Of a stretch of 64,000 nucleotides of DNA, positions 18,801 to 27,857 are shown piece after piece. Position 1 is the stretch's first letter. Each line of letters begins with the position of its first letter. The notes under the pieces are model-generated. The model was not told the DNA's origin. It worked only from the letters and a program-made list of their open reading frames with translations, and ran no database searches. The stretch comes from DASYLJ01 sp964432595 (GTDB lineage: Bacteria; Desulfobacterota; Binatia; DP-6). Both the position numbers and the translations under genes were made by a program. The DNA lies in contig CAYSOF010000013.1 in NCBI GenBank assembly GCA_964432595.1, positions 111,195-175,194 of the forward strand, given 5' to 3'.

Positions 18801-21800
18801 CGAGGCGGCCGCCGCTGTCGTAGGTGAAAACCCACCGCACGCCGCCGGTCCACGCGTCGATGGTCTGCTGGTGGCGGCCGTTCGCGTCGAAGACGAAGAT
18901 CTCGCGCCCGTCGCTGCTCGGAATCTGGATCGCCGCCCCGGTGACGGTCGGCAATGGCGAGCTCACGCTGCGGATGCGGTGGCCGGTACTGTCCGCCACG
19001 TAGAACACGCCCTCGGGCGTGAGTGGGCTCGGGCGACCGCGGATCGGACTCTGGAGGGCGGCGCCGCCGTCGCCGGTCGTGCCCGCGCTGCCGTTACCGG
19101 CGACGTGGCGGATGATGCCGTCGGAGGCGACGATGCGCACGCGCCCCCCGTCGAGGAACAGCACGCTGCCGTCCGCGTTCGTCGCCACGTTGCCGGGACC
19201 CGACAGGGACACGTTCGTCGCCGCCTCGCCGTTGCCCGGGGCCATGCCGCCGCCCGCGAGCGTGGTCACGAAGCCATCCGGCCCCAGGCGGCGCACCCGT
19301 TGGTTCTCTGGATCGATGATGAAGATGGCGCCGTCGCGTCCGGCGGCGAGCGTACGAATGGATGCGAACCCGGCCTGCGACACCGGCCCGTCGAGCGGAA
19401 GACCGCCGCCTGCCTTCGCCATGACCCTGCGGATCCTACCGTCGGGTGTAATGCGGCAGAGGTACCAGGTTCCGAGCGCGGCCCGCACCATCGAGACCAG
19501 CACGGATCCGTCCGGGGCGACGGTCAGGCCCTGCACGTCGGTCAGCGCCACGTTCGTGGCGAGCTGCGCCGACTCGCTGCAGGAGCCGTTCTGATTCCCG
19601 TTCCCGGCGACGCGAGTGAAGATGCCGCTCGGGTCGATGCGATGAACGGTGAAAGCGTTGGCGAAGTATAGGCTGCCGTCGGGTCCAAGGGCGAGATGCT
19701 CGGGCGCGCCGATGCTCGCCGCCGTTGCGAGGCCGCCTTCGCCGCTGACGGAGGCTGAACCGTTGCCCGCGATCGTCGTGACGATGCCGTCGCGACCGAT
19801 ACGGCGAATGCGCCGATTGCCCTTGTCGGACACGAGCACGCTGCCGTCGGGAGCGACGATCGGAGCTGTCGGCTCTCGGAACAGCGCATCCACCGCCTGA
19901 CCGCCGTCGCCCGCGAACCCGGCTGTCCCCTGTCCGGCGATCTTGTCGACGGCCAGCGCCTCCGCGGCGCGCTGACTGCCGTCACCCATGTAGAGCGTTC
20001 GCGACTCTGGGTCGTACATGTGGTGAACGGACAGGGTCCACCCGCCGATCCCGTGCTGCTCGGGAACCCAGCTATGCAGCGTCAGCCGGTGCTCTTGATA
20101 GAGCGTCAGCTCGCCACGCGAGAGGTCGCCCTCGACACGCACGCCCGACACGTTGCCGAAGCTCCACTCGCCGCTCGCGGGACGCTGAAAGACGGCATCG
20201 TACGTATACCCGATCCGCACTTGGGCTTCCGCGCTACCGTTCATCGCTCGGCCGTATGCATCGTGCCCATCCCAAGTGAACCGGCCTTGCTGATCCGCCA
20301 GCGGCTCGAAGCTCTCGATATGCCGTTGTCCGGCGACCGTCACCTCGAGCTCGATGCGCTTCAGTGGCTCGGGAACGGTCGCTTCGGGTCCGCTCAGGGG
20401 GACGTCGATCGTGCGTGCCGCGCTGCCGCGGACGCTGCGGTAGTGCAAGCTGAGCGGCGTTCCGGTGAGGGGAAGAATCTCGCCGAGTGCTTGCGACTCG
20501 CACAGGATCTGCGAGCCCTTCACGCAGTCCTCGGGTCCCTTCTTTCCGCCGCCCCCGCCGCCGCTGCCACCACCGTCACCGGAACCGCCGCCATCGCCGC
20601 GTCCGGGCGGTCCAGGCGGACTCGGCGGTCCGTCGTTCGGCGGCGGCCCGCCCGGCCAGTTGTGATCCCACGGCGTGAAGTGCGAGATCGGCACGCGCCA
20701 CAGGCTTTGCCCAGGCTGGTACAGCGTTGCCAGCTCGACCTGCTCGGCGTCGGTGATGCCGAACGCCGCGAGCAGGAACGACGGGTCGGCTTCGCCGTCG
20801 CCCGTCACGTCGAGCCGAGCGCGCCCGCCGACCTCCGCCACGACCTTCACGACCTTGCCGTTCTCCGACGGCACCCAGACCGCGCGCTCGCGGTCGTAGT
20901 AACCCGTCGGCACAGTCATGCCGACCGGGAAACCGACGATGTCTTCGACGTAGAAGACTACCGGATGGCTGAAGCGCACCGTGCGTGCTCCCGCCGCCAC
21001 CGCTTCATCGACGCTGAGCTCGACGGCATACGTGTAGGTGCTCGTAGCGGGCAGATCGGCCGGCATTGCGCGCGGCCCGCGGTCGCCGACCGTGAACTCG
21101 GTTGCGCGAACGTTGAACGCCGGCAGCGGAATCTCTACGTCGCCCGGCAGCTCCATCGTCGCGTGTGTGCCCGGGATGAAGAGCATGGTCGCCTGCCGCG
21201 TGCCGTCATCGTCCGACATCGCGCTGCCGCGAGCGACGATCATCCGCGTCGCGCCGGCGAGCGTCACGGGGGTGACCTGACCGTCGTACGGCACCATCAC
21301 CACGTCGGGCACGACCGCAAAGTCGCGCCACGGCGTCTCGATCTGACGGTGCACCGTCGGGTGTCCAGCCTTCGCGTAGATCAGCGTCACGAACCCACCG
21401 CCGTTCACGGCGAGATCGAAGGCGCCGTCGGTGCGGCTCACCGTGTGTCCGAGCTCCGGGTGCTGGCGGACGGTCACCTTCACACCCGATAGCGGGTCGC
21501 CGTTGGGATCCCGCACGCGCCCGCGAACGACCGCGGCACGGTGCATTTGGATCGTTCCGGGCGCGACCCCCTGCTGGATGGGCGTTGGACCCGACCAGAG
21601 GAAAGCCGTCGCTTCGGCAAAGTTCGCCGGGACGCCGTTCGGAAGCGACGTTGCGACGGTCTCGGGGTCGGGTGGCAGGGTCGTCGTCGTCGTGGTGCCG
21701 GCGACGGTTGTCGTCGTGCTCACAGACGTCGTCGTGGTCGTCCCGCCGGGCTCGAGCGTGCAGAGCGGCGAGCAGCCGTCGCCGGCGAACGGGTTGCCGT

Positions 21801-24138
21801 CGTCGCACCCCTCGCCCGGATTGACCGTGCCGTCGCCGCACACGGCGAAGACGTGCGCGGCGCCGTCCGATCCGATCAGCACGCTGCCGCCATGCTCCTC
21901 GAACGCCCCGCCGAAGAACGGTGCGTCCGGCGTGGGATTGGGGAACGTCTGCCACAGCACGCCGCTTGCGCTGTCGAAGAGGTACGCCACGCCGCGCGCG
22001 CCACCGCCGCCATCCTCCGGCGACCCGACGATGACATGGTCGCCGACGAAGCCGAGGGTGGCCCCGAAGTGACGTGTCTCGCACGGGTTCGGGTTCGACA
22101 GCGTGTAGACCAGTGCGGTCGTCCCGATGTCGAAGACGTGCGCCCGGCCGCCGTCTCCGCACGACGAGCCGATCACGAGACGATTCCCGCGGGCCGCCAC
22201 GGCGCTGCCGAAGCAATAGTCTCCGGCGTCGACGGCGTCGTACGTGTGCACCAGCGTCCCCGCCGTCCGATCGAAGGCATACACCTTGCCCTGTCCGTCC
22301 TCGGGCGAGCCGAGGAAGACGAGGTTGCCCGAGACAGCCGCCGCGAGACCGAAGCTCCTTCCGAGTCCGGTGGGGTCGACGAAGGTGGTGAGCGGGGTGC
22401 CGGTGAGCACGTCGAGGCGGTAGGCCGCGGCGTCGTCGAAGGCGCTGATCACGACGGCGGTGCCGTCCATGACGAGCGTCGCACCGAAGCCCACCGCGTC
22501 CGGAGCCCCCGGACGGGTGAGCGTCTGGAGCAGCGCTCCCGTGAGCGCGTCGAACACGAAGACACGACCCGCGGCGAGCTGGCCGGCCGCGACGTCGAAC
22601 GGTGCGCCGAACAGTACGCTGGAACCGTCGCCGGCGACGCTGAAGCCGAACACGTCGCTGACGCCGGGCGCCGGGTTGGCGAACGACTGCAGCAAGTCGC
22701 CGGTCGTGGCATCGAAGATGAACGCGGCCCCGGCTGCCGGTCCGCCGGACGAGTCCAGCGGGGCGGTCAATACGACGCCGTTCGATGCGACGCCGATCCG
22801 CGAGCCGAAGCCATCAGTGTCCGGCCCGTTCGCTCCGGACATGGCTCGCGCATGTCGATACGGCCCGCCGCACGTGAGGGGCGTACACACGTTGCCGGTG
22901 GCTTCGAGGGAACATCCGGGAGAACAGCAGTCTCCCGCGAGCGTATTGCCGTCGTCGCAGGCCTCGCCCGGATCGGTCATCCCGTCGCCGCACGGTGAAA
23001 AGACGTGGACGGCGCCCGTGACGGTGGTGTCTGCCGGTGTACCAACGGCGAGGCTGCCGCGGAGCGCCGCGAGCGATGCGCCGAAGCCGGTGCGGAACCC
23101 GTCCGGGTTCTGAACAGTGTCGAGCACGGCGCCGGTGGTGCCGTCGAGCACGTAGACCCGCCCGGCCTCGACCCCGGTCACCGGCGCGCCGACGGCGACG
23201 TTCGGCCCAAACGGCGTCAGCGCCGCGCCGAACCCGCCGGTCGCCATCGGATCGGGGTTCACCCACGTCGTCAGGAGCATTCCGGCGCTGTCGAACACGT
23301 GCACCGCGCCGCCGGACGGGGCATCGGGCGCACCGATCAAGGTCATGGAGCCGAGCCGCAGCACGGCGGCGCCGAAGCCCGTCGCCGTCGCCGACGGGTT
23401 CGGCAGGCTCGCGAGCAGGAGGCCCGTGTCGGCGTCGTATTCGTGCACGACGCCGCTGCCGTCGTTCGGCGACGCGATGAGGATCACGCTGCTCGACAAC
23501 GCCAGGCGGGTGCCGAATCCGGGTGCGCCGGCCGGATCGACGTAGGTAGCGAGCAGCGCGCCGCTGGTGGCGTCGAAGCGATACACGGCGTCATCGTCGC
23601 TGCTGCCGACGAAGACGTCGGTCGCGATCGCGCTGGCGCCGTCCAGGACCAGCGCCGCTCCGAAGCCGGTGGCCGGCAGCAGCGCCGGCCGCGCCAGCAC
23701 TTGGAGCGTCGTGCCGGTCTGCGCGTCGACGACGTATGCGAGGCCGGCGTCGGCGGCGCCCGACGGGTCCGCGCCCGGCGCGCCGAGCACGAGATGGGCG
23801 CCGAGCGTCTCGCTGAATCCGCCGAAGGCCGCCGCTCCCGTCCCGAACGCGTCGCCCGTGGCGCCGCCCGCGAAGCTCCGTCGCACCGCACCGGTACCGG
23901 CGTCGAACAGATGTGCGCCGCCGGTCAGGGGCGGGTCGTAGCCCTCGCCGGGCGCCGAGACGAGCAGATCCGGCGTCGCGCCGACCGGCGCCACCTGGCT
24001 GCCGAAGCCGTCGCCCTCGATCGCGTTCGGGTCGACGAGGCTGTAGCGCAGCGTCATTGCACCGATCCCGTGAGCCGGGCCCACGAGGCTGACGAGCCAC
24101 AGCACGAACACGAGACGGAACAGCGCACCGATCTGCAT
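15874..24138 (-). CDS. Giant secreted teneurin-like RHS/YD-repeat protein with FG-GAP and NHL domains
   Basis: About 2,754 residues from ATG 24138, which has GGGGAGG upstream and opens a signal peptide (MQIGALFRLVFVLWLVSLVG). In gene order: FG-GAP-like propeller repeats (24060-23000); a CGDG...CDDGN module (22990-22890); a second propeller; a second such module (21840-21770); a Thr-rich linker; a carboxypeptidase-regulatory-like domain (RGRVRDPNGDPLSGVKVTV); a Gly-rich hinge (20660-20540); the RHS start; NHL repeats (19940-18960, GFAGDGG and AGNG motifs); and YD repeats. The RHS core ends YVYAFNNPVNLVDPDG near 16230. The variable tip of about 107 residues has hydrophobic segments and six cysteines. 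YD shells encapsulate C-terminal toxins. No secretion partner gene is adjacent. A longer frame to 24216 lacks a signal peptide. Confidence 0.92.
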   Translation of the reverse strand: MQIGALFRLVFVLWLVSLVGPAHGIGAMTLRYSLVDPNAIEGDGFGSQVAPVGATPDLLVSAPGEGYDPPLTGGAHLFDAGTGAVRRSFAGGATGDAFGTGAAAFGGFSETLGAHLVLGAPGADPSGAADAGLAYVVDAQTGTTLQVLARPALLPATGFGAALVLDGASAIATDVFVGSSDDDAVYRFDATSGALLATYVDPAGAPGFGTRLALSSSVILIASPNDGSGVVHEYDADTGLLLASLPNPSATATGFGAAVLRLGSMTLIGAPDAPSGGAVHVFDSAGMLLTTWVNPDPMATGGFGAALTPFGPNVAVGAPVTGVEAGRVYVLDGTTGAVLDTVQNPDGFRTGFGASLAALRGSLAVGTPADTTVTGAVHVFSPCGDGMTDPGEACDDGNTLAGDCCSPGCSLEATGNVCTPLTCGGPYRHARAMSGANGPDTDGFGSRIGVASNGVVLTAPLDSSGGPAAGAAFIFDATTGDLLQSFANPAPGVSDVFGFSVAGDGSSVLFGAPFDVAAGQLAAGRVFVFDALTGALLQTLTRPGAPDAVGFGATLVMDGTAVVISAFDDAAAYRLDVLTGTPLTTFVDPTGLGRSFGLAAAVSGNLVFLGSPEDGQGKVYAFDRTAGTLVHTYDAVDAGDYCFGSAVAARGNRLVIGSSCGDGGRAHVFDIGTTALVYTLSNPNPCETRHFGATLGFVGDHVIVGSPEDGGGGARGVAYLFDSASGVLWQTFPNPTPDAPFFGGAFEEHGGSVLIGSDGAAHVFAVCGDGTVNPGEGCDDGNPFAGDGCSPLCTLEPGGTTTTTSVSTTTTVAGTTTTTTLPPDPETVATSLPNGVPANFAEATAFLWSGPTPIQQGVAPGTIQMHRAAVVRGRVRDPNGDPLSGVKVTVRQHPELGHTVSRTDGAFDLAVNGGGFVTLIYAKAGHPTVHRQIETPWRDFAVVPDVVMVPYDGQVTPVTLAGATRMIVARGSAMSDDDGTRQATMLFIPGTHATMELPGDVEIPLPAFNVRATEFTVGDRGPRAMPADLPATSTYTYAVELSVDEAVAAGARTVRFSHPVVFYVEDIVGFPVGMTVPTGYYDRERAVWVPSENGKVVKVVAEVGGRARLDVTGDGEADPSFLLAAFGITDAEQVELATLYQPGQSLWRVPISHFTPWDHNWPGGPPPNDGPPSPPGPPGRGDGGGSGDGGGSGGGGGGKKGPEDCVKGSQILCESQALGEILPLTGTPLSLHYRSVRGSAARTIDVPLSGPEATVPEPLKRIELEVTVAGQRHIESFEPLADQQGRFTWDGHDAYGRAMNGSAEAQVRIGYTYDAVFQRPASGEWSFGNVSGVRVEGDLSRGELTLYQEHRLTLHSWVPEQHGIGGWTLSVHHMYDPESRTLYMGDGSQRAAEALAVDKIAGQGTAGFAGDGGQAVDALFREPTAPIVAPDGSVLVSDKGNRRIRRIGRDGIVTTIAGNGSASVSGEGGLATAASIGAPEHLALGPDGSLYFANAFTVHRIDPSGIFTRVAGNGNQNGSCSESAQLATNVALTDVQGLTVAPDGSVLVSMVRAALGTWYLCRITPDGRIRRVMAKAGGGLPLDGPVSQAGFASIRTLAAGRDGAIFIIDPENQRVRRLGPDGFVTTLAGGGMAPGNGEAATNVSLSGPGNVATNADGSVLFLDGGRVRIVASDGIIRHVAGNGSAGTTGDGGAALQSPIRGRPSPLTPEGVFYVADSTGHRIRSVSSPLPTVTGAAIQIPSSDGREIFVFDANGRHQQTIDAWTGGVRWVFTYDSGGRLATVTDGSGNTTEIQRTGAVASIVAPGGQTTTLTLTDGLVTSVANPAGETTELAYEDGLLTAMTTPRDQTYAFDYDDVGRLVRDDDPAGGFQTLDRSGTPTDTTVTRETALGRTTTYRTEQRGDGSTRKRVTRPGSGLTDTTIGPDGVTHTVAADGLETTARQAPDPRFGMEAPYVAEEIVTTPLERERVTTRTRTATPLDPSSVLLDEETVTTVNGHEHRRRYRNVSGVRTVTETSAANRVRVLTLDALGRVVGEQFGGLAPTTIEYNDGQITRVTRTDGVTTRIFELTYDPVTRLLQSLTDPLLRQTGFGYDAASRVTGLTLPGPRLVGFGYDDSGNVETVTPPGRPEHGFGYTPIDLEASYTPPDLGLGATTTSYGYDVDRQLRTVARPEDPLGSPSIVITPEPTTGRIATMATTAGTYAYTYLPSGQVETIRAPACPPGNCTDPADDVTLTFGYDGPLATSMEWSGPIAGSVTTTYDNDFRASGTAVNGEPFVGRGYDPDGLLATAGVMTIARHLQHGLISGTTLGAGGHIVADTRDYTPYGELALHRTTWDGAERFKREYLTRDTLGRITEVRETINGGTPITYGYEYDTAGRLWRVRHDGVLVAEYTYDANGNRLTAPGLSTTPVYDAQDRLLAYDGATYTYTVSGQLATKTVGSVTTTYSYDPLGNLRQVAWPGTTIEYVIDGLQRRVGKRVNLTCDATGANCDPTQWNLVQAFLWEDQLRVGAELDGNGNVVARFIYGTGVNVPEYMVKAGVTYRLVTDHLGNVRQVIDVASPTGSVAQTITYDEWGRVLTDTAPGFQPFAFAGGLYDIDTGHLRFVARDYDPTTGRWVSKDPTLFNGGDANLYVYAFNNPVNLVDPDGRVAATAVATLGGVCLLSAEAAVAAAAGVGAIVVGAACIVHDPCRCGALYQWDMATCRFAIDPEAKAACRENAERDHEECLGGTPNPPPPGESKPTQSSDEPPQTYDKAA

Positions 24139-24516
24139 CCGACCTCCCCGCGATGACGAGCTCGTTGCGCGATAGCAGGAAGTCACGGGGCGGCCAAGGC
24201 TATTGTGCTTATGCATCGACTAAGAAGCTATTCGTCGTGATGTTCGACACCTACCTGCATCCGGCGAAGGTACTATCGGTCGTGCAGAAGCGCGGTGATC
24301 GGTCGCAGGCGGCGAGCCGCTTCCGGGGCGGTTCGGTCGCTGGCGGACAGCCCGACCGAGTCCCACCTGCAAGCGACTCGGTGCGAGGCCAGGCGCGCTT
24401 GGTCGTCGCACGTCGACGTGGCCGTCGGCACGCGCGTTGCTTTCGGGGATGCGAAGCTCGCAGACAGCCCGGTCGGCGGCGCATGGGCGTCGGCCGGCTG
24501 ACGTGGAGTCACGCCG
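24139..24516. other. Divergent intergenic region between RHS and FG-GAP genes
   Basis: A 378-base region from which the giant RHS gene (leftward) and the FG-GAP gene (rightward) diverge. It should hold both promoters, but I could not pick convincing -35/-10 pairs. The left part (24200-24280) is relatively AT-rich. It contains the perfect 12-base palindrome CACGTCGACGTG at 24409-24420. Confidence 0.5.
24409..24420. promoter_or_regulatory. 12-base perfect palindrome in the RHS/FG-GAP divergent region
   Basis: CACGTCGACGTG is self-complementary and lies about 97 bases before the FG-GAP start codon. In such GC-rich DNA a palindrome of this length can arise by chance, so this is only a candidate operator. 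Confidence 0.25.
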
Positions 24517-26313
24517 TTGACCGCGGCGGTGCTCCTGCTGGTCCTCGCGATGCCGGCGATCGCCGCGGCCATCCCGTTCCAGCTCGCCTACACGCTGCCG
24601 CACCCGGCGCCCGCGATCGGCGACTTCTTCGGCGCCGCAGTCGCTGTCGGCGGCGGACGCCTCGCCGTCGGCGCCCCCCGTCGCGACCTGACCGGCGCGG
24701 CCGACGCGGGCGCCGTCTACCTGCACGACATCGCCACCGGCGGCCTGGTGACCGCGCTGCTCGCGCCGACGCCCACGGTCGACGCGCGTCTCGGCGCATC
24801 GGTCGCCGTCGACGGCGTCGTCGCCGCGGGCGCGCCGAACGAGAACACCGGCGAGCCGCACGCCGGTGCCGTACATCTCTTCGGCCTGGGCGGCGGTCAC
24901 CAGCGCAGCATCCCGAACCCGGCGCCGGGCTTCGACGACGTCTTCGGCTGCGCGGTCGCGGTGCGCGGAACGACGCTCGTCGCCGGCGCGCGGCTCGACG
25001 GGGCGGGGCTCGCGAACGCCGGCGCCGCGTGGCTGCTCGGCACCGGCGGGGGCGTGCAGCACACGCTGCTCGCGCCGACGCCCGCCGCATACGCCGACTT
25101 CGGACAGTCGGTCGCCATCGGCGCCGCCGACGTCGTCGTCGGCTCGCCGTCGGACGACACCGCCGCGTCGAACGCCGGCGCCGCGTACGTGTACAGCGGC
25201 GGTGCCCATCGCTGGACGCTGACGAGCCCGCCGCCCGCGCTCGGCGACGACTTCGGCCGCGCCGTCGCGATCGGCGACACGCTGGTCGCCGTCGGCGCGC
25301 CGCTCGACGAGAGCGAACGCGTCGCGCACTCGGGCGCCGTCTATCTGTTCGACCTCGCGACCGGCGCGCTCGTGCGCCGGCTGACCAGCCCGAACGCGCA
25401 GCCGAGCGGACGCTTCGGGGCGTCGGTGGCGTTCCGCGGCGGCGACGTCGTCGTCGGCGCGCCGTTCGAGGATCACGACGACGTTGCCGACGTGGGCGCG
25501 GTCTACGTCTTCGATCCGGCCGGCACGCCGATCGCGACGATCGCGAATCCGACGCCGAATGCCGACGACCAGTTCGGCGTCGCGGTCGCCTCCGACGGCG
25601 GCGCGCTGCTCGCCGTCGGCGCATGGCACGACGACCAGGCGGCGCAGGACGCGGGCGCCGTGCACGTGTTCGTCGACGTCGGCACGCCCACCACGACGAC
25701 GCTGCCGAACGGGTCTACCACCAGCACCACGCTCTCATTACCGTCGACGTCGGTGAGCACGACGAGCACGAGCGTGACCACCACCAGCGTGACGACGCTG
25801 GTCGGCGGCAGCACGACGACGACCACCACGACGGTCGAGGGCGGCTCGACGACGTCGACGATCGTGCAGCTCCCGGCCAGCACGACGACCACGGTGCCGA
25901 TCGCGTGCACGCCCGGCGTGCCGTTCACGTGCGACGATCGCGACGCGTGCACCACCGACGTCTGCGACGGCGTGTGCACGTGGATCGCGGTGACGGGGCT
26001 CGACGGCGTCACCTGCCGGCTCGATACGATGGGTGCGGTGATGGGGCAGGCGGGCGTCGTGGCGCTCGGCGGCCGGCGCGCGGCGCAGCGGCTCGAGAAG
26101 CAGCTCGGCAACGTGCGGCGGCTCGTCGAGCGCGCGCGACGCGCGAGCGGCACGCAGGCGGCGGCACGGCTCCGGCGCGCGCGACGCGCGCTCGAGAAAT
26201 ACATGGCGGCGGTGGAGCGATCGCGGTCGAAGGCGCGCATGTCCGGCACGCTTGCAGATGGGTTGCTCGTGCTCGCGGGAGAGGCGGCGCAGCGGCTGGG
26301 GGAGGGGCGATGA
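24517..26313 (+). CDS. Secreted FG-GAP repeat protein with Thr-rich linker and helical C-terminus
   Basis: The 598-residue protein starts at TTG 24517 (TAAVLLLVLAMPAIAAA signal peptide). About seven or eight FG-GAP-like propeller blades follow (residues 25-385), with repeating signatures such as FGAAVAVGGGRLAVGAP and ADAGAVYL. Then comes a long Ser/Thr-rich linker (about 390-465). A short cysteine segment reads CDDRDACTTDVCDGVC, and a basic, alpha-helical C-terminal domain covers residues 505-598. It is probably extracellular or outer-membrane associated and binds ligands or partners through the propeller. It is head to head with the RHS gene, whose N-terminal propellers look paralogous. TTG is chosen because it starts a full signal peptide. 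Confidence 0.85.
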   Translation: MTAAVLLLVLAMPAIAAAIPFQLAYTLPHPAPAIGDFFGAAVAVGGGRLAVGAPRRDLTGAADAGAVYLHDIATGGLVTALLAPTPTVDARLGASVAVDGVVAAGAPNENTGEPHAGAVHLFGLGGGHQRSIPNPAPGFDDVFGCAVAVRGTTLVAGARLDGAGLANAGAAWLLGTGGGVQHTLLAPTPAAYADFGQSVAIGAADVVVGSPSDDTAASNAGAAYVYSGGAHRWTLTSPPPALGDDFGRAVAIGDTLVAVGAPLDESERVAHSGAVYLFDLATGALVRRLTSPNAQPSGRFGASVAFRGGDVVVGAPFEDHDDVADVGAVYVFDPAGTPIATIANPTPNADDQFGVAVASDGGALLAVGAWHDDQAAQDAGAVHVFVDVGTPTTTTLPNGSTTSTTLSLPSTSVSTTSTSVTTTSVTTLVGGSTTTTTTTVEGGSTTSTIVQLPASTTTTVPIACTPGVPFTCDDRDACTTDVCDGVCTWIAVTGLDGVTCRLDTMGAVMGQAGVVALGGRRAAQRLEKQLGNVRRLVERARRASGTQAAARLRRARRALEKYMAAVERSRSKARMSGTLADGLLVLAGEAAQRLGEGR

Positions 26314-26513
26314 GGCGCGCGAACGTGCGGAAGCTGGTCCATGCCGACGGTCACGTCGTCTCGCTGCGCGTGATCCAGGGCGGCGCCCGCCCGCGGCGCG
26401 AATGGCCGATGGAGCGTGCCGAGGTCCCCGTCGTCGTCGCCACGGTCGGCCTCGTCACGCTGCTCTTCACGTGCCTCTATCGCGTGCTCGTCGCCTCCGC
26501 CGAGATGCCGTGA
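26310..26513 (+). CDS. Small single-pass membrane protein
   Basis: The 67-residue protein has an N-terminal basic domain (MRRANVRKLVHADGHVVSL) and one transmembrane helix near the C-terminus (VPVVVATVGLVTLLFTCLY). Its ATG overlaps the FG-GAP protein stop as ATGA, which argues for a real, translationally coupled gene. No family was recognised. It could help anchor or localise its neighbour's product, but nothing in the sequence proves this. Confidence 0.55.
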   Translation: MRRANVRKLVHADGHVVSLRVIQGGARPRREWPMERAEVPVVVATVGLVTLLFTCLYRVLVASAEMP

Positions 26514-26550
26514 GTTGCGCCGTTCCGGCACGCTCCCTACAGTGCCCGCC

Positions 26551-26976
26551 ATGCTGATCCGGCCGGGGGTGGCGGCGGTGATCTTCTCGGCCGACGGTGT
26601 GCTGCTCCAGCGTCGCGACGACAACCGGTTGTGGGGCCTGCCCGGCGGCGGCGTCGAGCCCGGCGAGACGGTGCGCGACGCGGTCGTCCGCGAGGTCTTC
26701 GAGGAGACCGGGCTGCACGTCGAGCCGCTGCGGCTGGTCGGCGTCTACTCCGATCCCGCGAACCATCAGATCGTCTCGTATCCCGACGGCACGCGCACGC
26801 ACTACGTCACGACGGTCTTCGAGTGCGTCGTCCGCGGCGGCACGCTGACGTGCTGCGAGGAGTCGCTCGAGCTCGGGTACTTCCCGCCCGACGCGCTGCC
26901 GTTCGACGTGATGGCGATCTCGCGCGTGCGCATCCACGACGCGCTGGCGAATCAGGTCGGGGCGTTCGTCCGATGA
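26551..26976 (+). CDS. Nudix hydrolase
   Basis: This 141-residue Nudix protein has a complete box: GGGVEPGETVRDAVVREVFEETGL, shown here as the GX5EX7REVXEEXGL pattern (about residues 33-56), which binds the divalent metal. Nudix enzymes hydrolyse nucleoside diphosphates linked to another group; the substrate is not predictable. The ATG at 26551 begins the conserved first strand (GVAAVIFSADGVLLQRR). Longer upstream starts add only low-complexity residues. Its stop overlaps the next ATG (ATGA), so it is co-translated with the M15-like protein. Confidence 0.92.
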   Translation: MLIRPGVAAVIFSADGVLLQRRDDNRLWGLPGGGVEPGETVRDAVVREVFEETGLHVEPLRLVGVYSDPANHQIVSYPDGTRTHYVTTVFECVVRGGTLTCCEESLELGYFPPDALPFDVMAISRVRIHDALANQVGAFVR

Positions 26977-27857
26977 CGCGCGCGCTGCTGCTCGCCATCG
27001 TGTTCGCGGCGTCGTCCGCGTCCGCGCTCGACCGCTTCTACGTGATGGGCGACGGCGTGCTCACCGTGTCGAGCATCCACAACGGCGAGAAGGTGCGCGT
27101 GACGTACCGGAACGCCGACGGCACGTACGACGACGCGGCGCTCGCGAAGGTCGCGCGCGTGCTGCGCTCGAAGGACGGCAAGGTGGGGGACGTGTCGCCG
27201 CGCTTCGCCGAGCTGCTGAGCTACGTCGAAGGGTTGTCGGGGCAGCCGTTGCGCGTGGTCTCCGGGTATCGCAGCCCGGCCTACAACGAGGGGCTGCGTC
27301 GCGCGGGCCGCAAAGCCGCGAGCGGCTCGCTGCACACCGAGGGCATGGCCGCCGACGTCGCGCTGCCGAAGGCCCGCATGAAGGAGATGTGGCTCGCCAT
27401 CCGCGAGCTCGAATGCTGCGGCGCCGGCTACTACGCCGGCAACGGCTTCATGCACGTCGACGTCGGCATCCCGCGCTTCTGGGAGGCGGCGACGTCGAAG
27501 GTCGACGAGAACCTGTCGGGTGGCAACGCCCGTGTCTTCGCGCGCACCGAGTTCGATCGCTACGGCGTCGGCGAGCCCATGGCGCTCCGGCTGCACGCGA
27601 TCACCGCGCCGCCGATCCACGTCGCCCGCACCGCGCGGCTCCTGGCCGACGGCGCGGCGGACGGGCCCGCCGTCACGATCGAGGACGTCGAGGCGCCCGA
27701 CGTGCGCGAGGGCTGCATCGAGGTCGACGCCCACACGCGGCTCCGAATCCTGGGGGGCTCGGCCGTCGAAAAGGCCCGCCTGGTGCTGGACACGTGCGAG
27801 CCCCGGGTCGAGCGGACGCCGGCGCACGTGACCTCGAACCCCGTCACGGTGAGGTGA
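26973..27857 (+). CDS. Secreted M15-like (YcbK/DUF882 type) murein-endopeptidase-like protein
   Basis: The 294-residue protein has a signal peptide (MTRALLLAIVFAASSASA). Its M15/DUF882-like core carries likely zinc ligands: SGYRSPAYN, SLHTEGMAADV (His and Asp), and FMHVDVG (His) near residue 165. Related proteins such as E. coli MepK cleave peptidoglycan cross-links. A C-terminal region of about 120 residues (from FARTEFDRYG) has strand-rich sequence and two cysteines (GCIEVD, DTCEPR) and may be a separate domain. ATG 26973 overlaps the Nudix stop. It acts in the periplasm or outside the cell. Confidence 0.83.
   Translation: MTRALLLAIVFAASSASALDRFYVMGDGVLTVSSIHNGEKVRVTYRNADGTYDDAALAKVARVLRSKDGKVGDVSPRFAELLSYVEGLSGQPLRVVSGYRSPAYNEGLRRAGRKAASGSLHTEGMAADVALPKARMKEMWLAIRELECCGAGYYAGNGFMHVDVGIPRFWEAATSKVDENLSGGNARVFARTEFDRYGVGEPMALRLHAITAPPIHVARTARLLADGAADGPAVTIEDVEAPDVREGCIEVDAHTRLRILGGSAVEKARLVLDTCEPRVERTPAHVTSNPVTVR

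Noticed and set aside
25690..25900. Repetitive ACG/ACC-rich tract resembling a tandem repeat or small CRISPR
   Set aside because: It encodes the Ser/Thr-rich linker of the FG-GAP protein in frame, has no constant repeat length and no spacers.
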